Assembly (NCBI GenBank): GCA_932521035.1 | Contig: OW051495.1 | Coordinates: 372,001 to 436,000 of the forward strand | Length of the DNA: 64,000 nt | Source: Oscheius dolichura | Lineage: Eukaryota; Nematoda; Chromadorea; Rhabditida; Rhabditidae | Direction of reading: 5' to 3' | Shown: positions 55,775-64,000 of the stretch, piece by piece | Position numbering within the stretch: position 1 is the stretch's first letter | Layout: each line of letters begins with the position of its first letter | The notes under the pieces: generated by a model | What the model was told of the DNA's origin: nothing | What the model saw: only the letters and a program-made list of their open reading frames with translations | Databases searched by the model: none | Position numbers and translations under genes: made by a program

Positions 55775-56752
55775 AGAATCACTATTTTAAAAAGAGAAAA
55801 CTCAAAGAATACTTGTGGTTTGACAGGAATGTACAAAAAGAGGGCGATAATGGAAGAATCAAACCACTGCACTTTTTAAGAAAACGGTTGGTTAAAAGGA
55901 ATTCTCTTGTTTTAGTGATTCCTTTTTGAAGGTGGACACCTTCCGCCTTACTCTTTAATGATATGTGTCTACACTCTCCCGTCGCTTTCCAATGATTGAA
56001 TCAGAACACCCACGATTTTAGGAGACTGAAATAGATTCACATTTCGAAGAACAGTTTTGTGCACGATTATATCTTCCAAGGATCGTCATTTCGAATAAGG
56101 GTTTCTATAAAATAATGGCTACGTGGAAAGACTTGTTTCAAATTCTTAAAAAGTGCAGTGGTTTGATTCTTCCATTATCGCCCTCTTTTTGTACATTCCT
56201 GTCAAACCACAAGTATTCTTTGAGTTTCTCTTTTTACAATAGTGATTGTCCTCTTTTTGTTAATTCGTTTACGAATTTCTTTGGGAATTTCGTGACAAAA
56301 AGAGACTTTTTGGAGCTAAAAGAGTAGTTTCCCTCCAAAGCAGGGTCTCACCACGAACGTTTCCCGCAGCGAAAACATTTTACAACAATACAAAAATGCT
56401 AAACAGATAAGGCAATAAATATAAATATATATATAAAAAGTAATCGAACAGTTCACTTCTGGATTGGGGTCATACCACGAATTGGCCCCACGACGAAAAA
56501 TATTTTGGAAACATGCAAAAATGCTAGATAGATAAAGCAAAAAATATTGGTCGAAGGGGGAACCGAACCCTCGACCTCTCAATTGGGGTCCCACCACGAA
56601 AGGGTCCCGCAGCGAAAAACACTTCAAAAATATTTTGGACGTTTCCAGGACTTCAAAATAAAAAAGCAAAAAGAGTTACCCCCAGTGGGGGTCGAACCCC
56701 CGACCTCTCTAATGATAATACCGGCCTCTTAGCCACGACACCACTCTGTTTT
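55775..56752. mobile_element. Composite repeat copy 2: inverted arms plus tRNA-like modules
   Basis: Same architecture as 17161-18060. Inverted arms lie at 55775-55882 and 56146-56245, followed by the common TTTTTGTxAATTCGTTTACGAA segment, the CGCAGCGAAAACATTTTAC segment and tRNA-like modules ending with GGGGGTTCGACCCCC (minus strand, about 56700). The core between the arms differs from copy 1. A short TATATATATA run is at about 56424. Confidence 0.75.
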
Positions 56753-59700
56753 ATGGAGAACTCATAAGAAAAAGAAAGATTCTGATCGATAATGTATTTT
56801 GTTTTACAGTTCGTATAAATAAGGAACATCGAACAACAAGCGATAGAGTTGCTGAAGAGTTCCAATTTGACAGGGTAAATAACAGGGAATGGATGAAAAT
56901 TGACTTTTTAGCCGAGAAAACATGGATTTTTCGACGTGTTTCTGATTATTTTTGGTCATTTTTGATGTCAAAATGATGAGAGCAAGCTGTTTTACAAGGT
57001 GGAATAATCAAAGAAATGAGAAAATTTCCCAAGTTTCAAGGATCCTATGAATATTTCACGGTTATATTGAGCTTACTCTTGTTTAGGATTTCAAACAAAA
57101 GATTGACATCTTTCTCTCGGTTTCTCCGCTCCTTTCCTCCTTCCGTTCCCCTCTTTTTTTCCGCTGGTCAAATCTGTCGTCATGGCTTGTGTGTGTGTTG
57201 ATTTCCCGCTTCTCTGGCCGGAGTTCTCTCTCGCCTCTCCGGCCTGTCCCCCCAACGATCACCCCCTAAAATTCTCGTCTATTTGTCCGTCAGTCACCCC
57301 TCCGCTTTTCCTTCTCGTCGGTACATTTTTTGATCTTTTTCTAGTTTTGAGAGCAGCAGAAAAGGGCACACCGACGTGATAAATTCTAGCCGGGAAATGA
57401 ACGGGAAGGGGCGGATTAGCCGGCTCTCTCAACTGATTTCTGCTTTCCTTTCTGAGAGTGGATTAGTCGGATTAGCCCCTCCTCTCCTCTCTCTCCGGGG
57501 AGGATGTTTTCTATTCCCTTCGCTCTTTTGGCCAATGGGAAAGCAACAATCCTCCGAGGGAATTCCTGACGGATTCTCCCAGCGTTCTAATAATTTTCCC
57601 TGATTTGTTCAATTTTTGACGAATCCTTAGCTTTGATATTGATGTTTCCCCACTTCCTCTTATATAATTTTCCCTTGAAACATTTAGTCATTCAAAAGTT
57701 TGAATTTTGCCTATTTCTAAGGAAAAAAACGCCAGAACAGCTTATTTCAAAGGTCTAAATAGCTCTAGATACTCCAAATTGGTGATCGAGAAGGATTGGA
57801 GGATACTATCCTCCGAAAAACCTCTCCGCTACGGGACCAGGATACTTTCAGAGCGGAGACGCGCCGCCAAATTTGAATCGGGGTAATATCCGTTGGAAAT
57901 GGGCAATAACTGATTTTTGCTCATTTTTGAGTTCTGAATATGAGAAATAATAATGTTCCACCGCTCCCACTTATATATATCTATTGTGAAACAACAAATT
58001 GAAACTTCCCGCAATACTTGTAAGAGTAAAAATTGGAGACTTGAAATCTTCTTCAGATTACTGTACTCTTTGTCGTTTTTACAGTCAAAACAATACAATT
58101 TCTGTTGACGATAACACCATTTACCCTCCATTTATCATAAGGAAATGAGAAAAGGCTACTGATAGGGGGAAAAACACCCTCTGGGTACAGAAATAGGGGA
58201 AAAGCTCACTTCCATCAGTAGTAGTCTCATGTTTCAGGAGAGGTACTTATTCTTTTGCTTGTTCTTCACTCAATCTTGTCAATTCTGATTTTTTTAGCAG
58301 TTTTGAGAAGAAAAAGACTTGAAAAAACTAATAAGTGAGGGGAAACTTTGAAATTCTCCCAGTTTTTGGTTTCAGGAACGACCTAAATGTTACTATAGTA
58401 CAATAGCCTAGTTGTCTATTCGTCTCAACGAAGCGTCTTTAGAATACAATACACTTTTTGTCAATTATACAGTCAAAACAATACAAATTAATAGTGCAAC
58501 AATTCGGTTTTCTACTAGATTTTTACTTTTCTACTGGGTCTCGGATCAAATTTTTGGAATACGGTAGTTTTTTCTGGCATTTTTACCTCTCAAAACAATC
58601 CAAGTGTCGCAATTTTCTTCAGTTTTGAGTTTCGGGAAGACGAGAAATAGCAGTTGACCTCATCGTAATCGTTTCTCTCTCTTTCTCCCTTCTTTTTCTG
58701 GAAATATATACAGTTTTTGGCCAAATTATGGTATTTTCTATCTTTTACACAGTCAAAACAATACATTTTCTGTTGACAGCTGCCTATAAATGGGGTAGAA
58801 AATACCCCGGGAAGTATTGTTCCCCTCGTCTTTCCCTGAAAAATGCTCTTCTGCTCTCAAACCGCCATGTTTTCGATCTAATTAGTCTCTTCTCTCCACC
58901 GACATTTCTTTATTTTGTTTCGTTTTCGTCTCATTGTTGATTCTGGGGCCCTCTGTTCTTCCCCCGTCACTTGTTTATATTCTCCACGGGTTACCATCAC
59001 CGGGGAGAAGCGAGGAGCGGTCTCTCCCCTTTCCCAGCAGATGGCATTATTCCCTCAGCAAATTTTGGCACTGTTCCCAAGAATTGACGCGATTTTCAGA
59101 TGGGAAAAGACGGCCGAGGTCACCCAGGATTACGCTTTCCTTGATAAAAATTCCGATTTCTATTGATTGAATCGTCAGTTTATTTTTCTGGCTTTATGAG
59201 CTGCACTAAATAAGTTCTGAGATTTTTCTACTAATCGTTGTATCCAGGTATTCATTTAATTTTTTCATAAAGAACGGGAAGATTTCAAAAGATGTTTACC
59301 TTTAGAAAATTGAAATTTTTGCATAAAACCCATGGTCGACCCAATAGATCTACACAAGCCCTCCCGTATAAATAAATCTCCTGAAAAAGTCTGTTTACTG
59401 TAAAAATAGTCAAAAATGTCTTCAAAATCTCCCCTATTTGCAATATCAGAAACTCAAAACTGAGCACCGCTGCACCCGTAAAATCTCGGTGTCTGCGCGG
59501 TATGGAGTTTTGGCGCCGTTGAATAAAGACGGCGGCGCTGCCGAGATTTTACGGGTGCGGGCGCCAGAATTCCCTGAGCCGGAGTCTGGAATTATCAGCG
59601 GGAAAAAGGGGTTATGCGTTATTTTTATGGCATTTTCAAGCTGGACAGGGTAGACTTTTGAGGAGAGAATTATAAAATGACAAGGAGAACGTTTTTAGAC

Positions 59701-60147
59701 CAAAGAAAAAAAAATTCGGTGATACGATTAGATTCTTCCTATACTTCCTTGTTTATAACGAATGGTTGAAATCTCCGCGCGGAAAGTACAGAATATTCCA
59801 CAATCTCCCCGTCCCTGATTCATTCCACCCCTCCCTGCTTATATTATTCCACCCACCTCATTTCCATCATTTTCTCTGGAAAAACGGTCAACAACAAGTC
59901 TGATTCACATCTCCCAGGGTTTATTTTTCTCAGATCAATTTTCTCTTTTTTTCAATCGTATTATTATTAATCCCGTTCCTCTCTCTCTATTTTTTTTTAT
60001 TTTTCTTCTCAATTTGTTGCCCTCCCCCTCCCCTTCTCTTCTACAATTTTCTTCTAATTGCTCTGCTCCAATTGATCCTTCTTTCCTTCCTCTTCTTCTC
60101 TTCTCGAAATTCTAAATATCAAGAGGAAATAATAATAATTTCAGACC
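56753..60147. other. Long non-coding region, part 2, upstream of rap1
   Basis: No exon supported. 57120-57600 is CT-rich with CCGGCC patches. 59470-59560 carries an inverted pair of the dispersed CACCCGTAAAATCTCGG repeat. A splice acceptor (taatttcag) ends at 60144, right before the rap1 ATG, so an upstream 5' UTR exon or a spliced leader is expected. Confidence 0.5.
59470..59560. repeat. Inverted pair of the dispersed CACCCGTAAAATCTCGG repeat
   Basis: GCACCCGTAAAATCTCGG starts at about 59472. Its reverse complement CCGAGATTTTACGGGTGC runs from 59540 to 59557, with GCGCGG/GCGGCG-rich sequence between. Single related copies are at 33324-33348, 41290-41309 and 50764-50785. Confidence 0.8.
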
Positions 60148-61425
<1,278 letters not shown>

Positions 61426-61954
61426 TTTTCTCTTTCCCCCCGTACCAAAGAAAAATTCTATCTTCATTTCCCCACCCCATCCCCCTCCGGTCTCCTTACA
61501 CTTGCATAACAAGCCTATCAACCTAAGTCTAGGCAAAAAATATTGACTTTTCCACCAAGCTACGTGTTTTCCTGTTGTTTTAGGTCTTTTACCTGGCTGT
61601 CGCCCCCTCTTCTTCCAATACTTTACGGGGCTTCCAACCTGCCTTCCTCTTTTTTTGTAATTTATTCAAACGCCGTGATAGCTTCGTTTATCCGGTTTAC
61701 TGTTTTGAAAAAGTGTATCCATATCCGACTCTTCCTTTGGACATTTCTTCTTGACACGACACTCAAATTTGTATTTATTGTCTATCTCTTTCTCTTTCTC
61801 CAAAAATGATTTGTTCTCTTGGCTTTATGACTGGCCGTTTACACTATAAGAATAAATATTTCAAAAAGATAAATTTATATTGTGGAAGAGAAATAACAAG
61901 AACAAACTCAACAAAATCCCGTAACAATGGTAAATGATGATGCAGAAGATGTGA

Positions 61955-62414
61955 TCAGCGTCCTTTGGGCTTCTTTGCTTTCTGTTGCTTCAAGTTCTTG
62001 TTCTTCATCTTTTTGATATGTCTGAAAAAGATTAGCATAATGGCAACGCAAATAATCAAATGCGAACCTTTGACTCAGCCACACTGGATAACTTCCATCG
62101 GCAAGTTTCATAGTTTTCAGATTGATTGTTGCATCTTTTCCAGTTTCCATCTGCAAATACATTCGTTCTCATATCCACAAATAATACTACCTGTTCTCCA
62201 TTTGCTTCTGAAGCTGCTGGTAATTCCTCTTCTTTTTTCTCTACAGCAAAAATATATTCAAACACGAAACAATAAAATTACCTGCTTCTGCTGCGTCGAA
62301 AGCTTCACGTCTTGCTACTGCTTCTTCAAGCCGTTTATGTTCCTTAGGTGCCTTCTTTATCCGAGCAATGGCTCTTGTTCTTCTCTTGGATTTAGATCGT
62401 AAGCCCTTAGCCAT
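61955..62414 (-). CDS. LLPH: LLPH (LLP homologue / LAPS18-like) nucleolar protein, 110 aa
   Basis: Four exons in phase on the minus strand: 62414-62282, 62240-62191, 62150-62068 and 62021-61955. The start MAKGLRSKSKRRTRAIARIK then KAPKEHKRL matches the N-terminus of the LLPH family. The conserved C-terminal element reads ADGSYPVWLSQRHIKKMKNK and ends in a Lys-rich tail. Human LLPH is a small nucleolar protein linked to large ribosomal subunit assembly and chromatin. A splice acceptor (tttttcag) touches the ATG, indicating trans-splicing. The gene is convergent with rap1 and divergent from the exportin-T gene. Confidence 0.9.
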
Positions 62415-62897
62415 CTGAAAAAAGAATCGATTGATTGAATGTCATGAATGTTTTGATGAAATAAAGCACAAGATGAGTACATTGATAGCTACAGCTTATA
62501 TTTTACGATGTAGGCATTATTTTCCTTATTTAGAAAGTGAAAACAATATGGACAATGGTATAATCAATAGCAAAAACTAACAGACAAGAGAGTGAAAAGA
62601 AGAGAAACTTCAACTGAACCCACCGTAGAGCGGGAGTTTTTTTCGCGACGAGACCCCGGATTTTAGGACGAGACCTCGTGTGAGACCTTGTGGTCACTCG
62701 GCAAATTCTCTTTTTCACCTTTCTTTCTTCTCTCTTCTTGTTTTTCTCTTCCTGTTTCACTCTCGGATAGTTGCAAATGTCACAAAAGTAAAGCTTACAG
62801 CTTGTTATCTGGTGAACAACACACTAAAACACATTGCTATGTAGATCTCCTTGCTTTTATTTGAAGGCCATATAATAATCTTCCATTTTCAGATGAG
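62415..62897. other. Divergent promoter region between LLPH and exportin-T
   Basis: About 480 bp between two head-to-head housekeeping genes, each with a splice acceptor abutting its ATG. No TATA box and no exon seen. A GAGACC-rich patch lies at 62645-62690. Confidence 0.55.
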
Positions 62898-63971
62898 ATG
62901 ATGATTTCGGTTAATGGTGACGTCTTCAGAGGTGCAATCACCGATCCTTCCAACGTACAACAGGTATGCAACATAATAATAGTTCCCTATGTATTAATTT
63001 AGGCGTACAACTTGCTGCAGAAACTAAAGCAAGATGCTCAAGGATGGAAAAACTCTGCCAATATTCTCATTGAAGGGAAGGCAACGTAAGTTATTGTGTT
63101 TTGTTCTCTTGATAATTTTTTTTGTTTAGAAATATTGACGAGCAATTTCTTCTGCTGCAAGTAATCGAAGAGTTTCTGGTAAAGCGGTATGCAAATGAAG
63201 CAGGAAGTGCTACGTGTATTCGAAATCTCTTGACGAATTACATAGAACGGTTGACTGACGATCAACCTCCATTCCTTTTGAACAAATGGGCTCATATCTT
63301 TTCACTTGTCTTTGCTGTCGATTTTCCAGAACGTTGGCCGAATTACATTGATGATCTGTAAGCTTTCATTCAAAGCAAGTATGCAATTTTTGCAGTTTTC
63401 TTAGCCGAGACTTGAATTCTACGCAGTTTGTTATTTTTTATTTGAAAACACTTCTAGCCATTGATACAGAAGTTGTAGATCGTGATATCCAAAGAACACA
63501 AGTGGTAAGCAGCTGCCTGTTGCTAGTATATAGTGATCTATTTGTAGCTATTTGATCGGAATACAAAAATCAAGGATTTTATGCGTGATATCTGCATCAA
63601 ACAAATGGTCGAAAGCTGGTTTACAATTATGGTAAGCAGCTCCTTTGGCTCTTATTCTTATGATTTAGAATACATCTGAAAATTCGACAGCTCAGTCTCT
63701 CTGCCTCGAAGTAGTTGCTGCTTATATTGATTGGATCGATGTAGAACTTGTAGCTAACGATGCCTTTATGCCCATTATCATATCTCGGCTTTCAAATAAC
63801 GATACAACAGAAGTATGCTTTATAATATGCAGATTTTAAATTCGTCTTTAGGCTGCTATTCACGCAATTACTGCCCTAATGCAGAAGGGAATGCCATCGC
63901 CCAAGAAATTATCCCTTATCGTTGCATTAGGAACTGCTTTGAGAGAAAGCAACCTAATAGGCCTGGCAGAT
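62898..63971 (+). CDS. XPOT: Exportin-T (XPOT), N-terminal 275 residues
   Basis: Seven exons in phase: 62898-62963, 63003-63085, 63130-63357, 63405-63504, 63548-63631, 63669-63812 and 63852-63971, where a gtaaga donor shows that the gene continues beyond the window. The importin-beta-like N-terminus has FLLLQVIEEFLVKRY, a Ran-binding HEAT segment. It is followed by LLAIDTEVVDRDIQRTQV, MRDICIKQMVESWF and CLEVVAAYIDWIDVELVAND, which line up with exportin-T rather than other exportins. Exportin-T carries mature tRNA from the nucleus with RanGTP. The splice acceptor ends at 62892. An ATG at 62893 is out of frame with an immediate stop, so I chose 62898 (MMISVNGDVF). Confidence 0.95.
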
Positions 63972-64000
63972 GTAAGATTTCTAATTGAACATCGTCATGA

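Overview
The window is nuclear DNA of a nematode. The evidence is many small exons joined by GT-AG introns (some only about 40-50 nt, others of several kb), an SXP/RAL-2 (DUF148) secreted protein, a DAF-1-like TGF-beta type I receptor, and splice acceptors lying directly upstream of many start codons, which is the usual sign of spliced-leader trans-splicing. I could not name the species. All gene models were built by hand from reading frame, splice signals and phase; every exon chain listed keeps phase across each junction.

Layout. 1-1103 (-): secreted Cys protein, cut by the window edge. 2512-4328 (+): RNase H-fold protein. 5108-14319 (+): testican/SPOCK, with a 5.3-kb intron that holds a fold-back element and an antisense membrane-protein gene (8797-10659). 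14320-16752: a TTAA-flanked DNA transposon. 16753-19536 (+): SXP/RAL-2 protein, followed by a second copy of the transposon end. 19537-22825: no gene seen. 22826-25588 (+): four-helix membrane protein whose last intron contains an antisense TMBIM/lifeguard gene (23721-24789). 26154-39872: compact housekeeping block with UBAP2L-like (+), a small hAT element, crooked neck/CRNKL1 (-), ZC3HC1/NIPA-like (-), CNOT4 (+) and an unrecognised 143-aa protein (+). 40856-45562 (-): TGF-beta type I receptor. 45563-50922: no gene, but a degenerate repeat array. 50923-51935 (+): HIG1-domain mitochondrial protein. 51936-60147: long non-coding stretch with repeats. 60148-61425 (+): Rap1. 61955-62414 (-): LLPH. 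62898 to the end (+): exportin-T, cut by the edge.

Genes fall into two styles. Housekeeping genes have short introns and a splice acceptor at or just before the ATG, with no visible TATA box. Two secreted-protein genes (window start and SXP) share a promoter layout of TAATCCC, CCCGATAAA (GATA) and TATAAAT, ending about 70-75 bp before the ATG. RNA processing is well represented (CRNKL1 in splicing, CNOT4 in mRNA decay/ubiquitination, XPOT in tRNA export, LLPH in ribosome assembly, UBAP2L in RNA granules), but nothing indicates that these genes form one system.

The accessory content is mainly transposon-derived: two TTAA-flanked elements of piggyBac type, a BED-finger hAT remnant, TA-flanked and fold-back MITEs, a composite repeat with tRNA-like modules, and a ~1.7-kb array built on a GTCTTATATTCCC-like motif.
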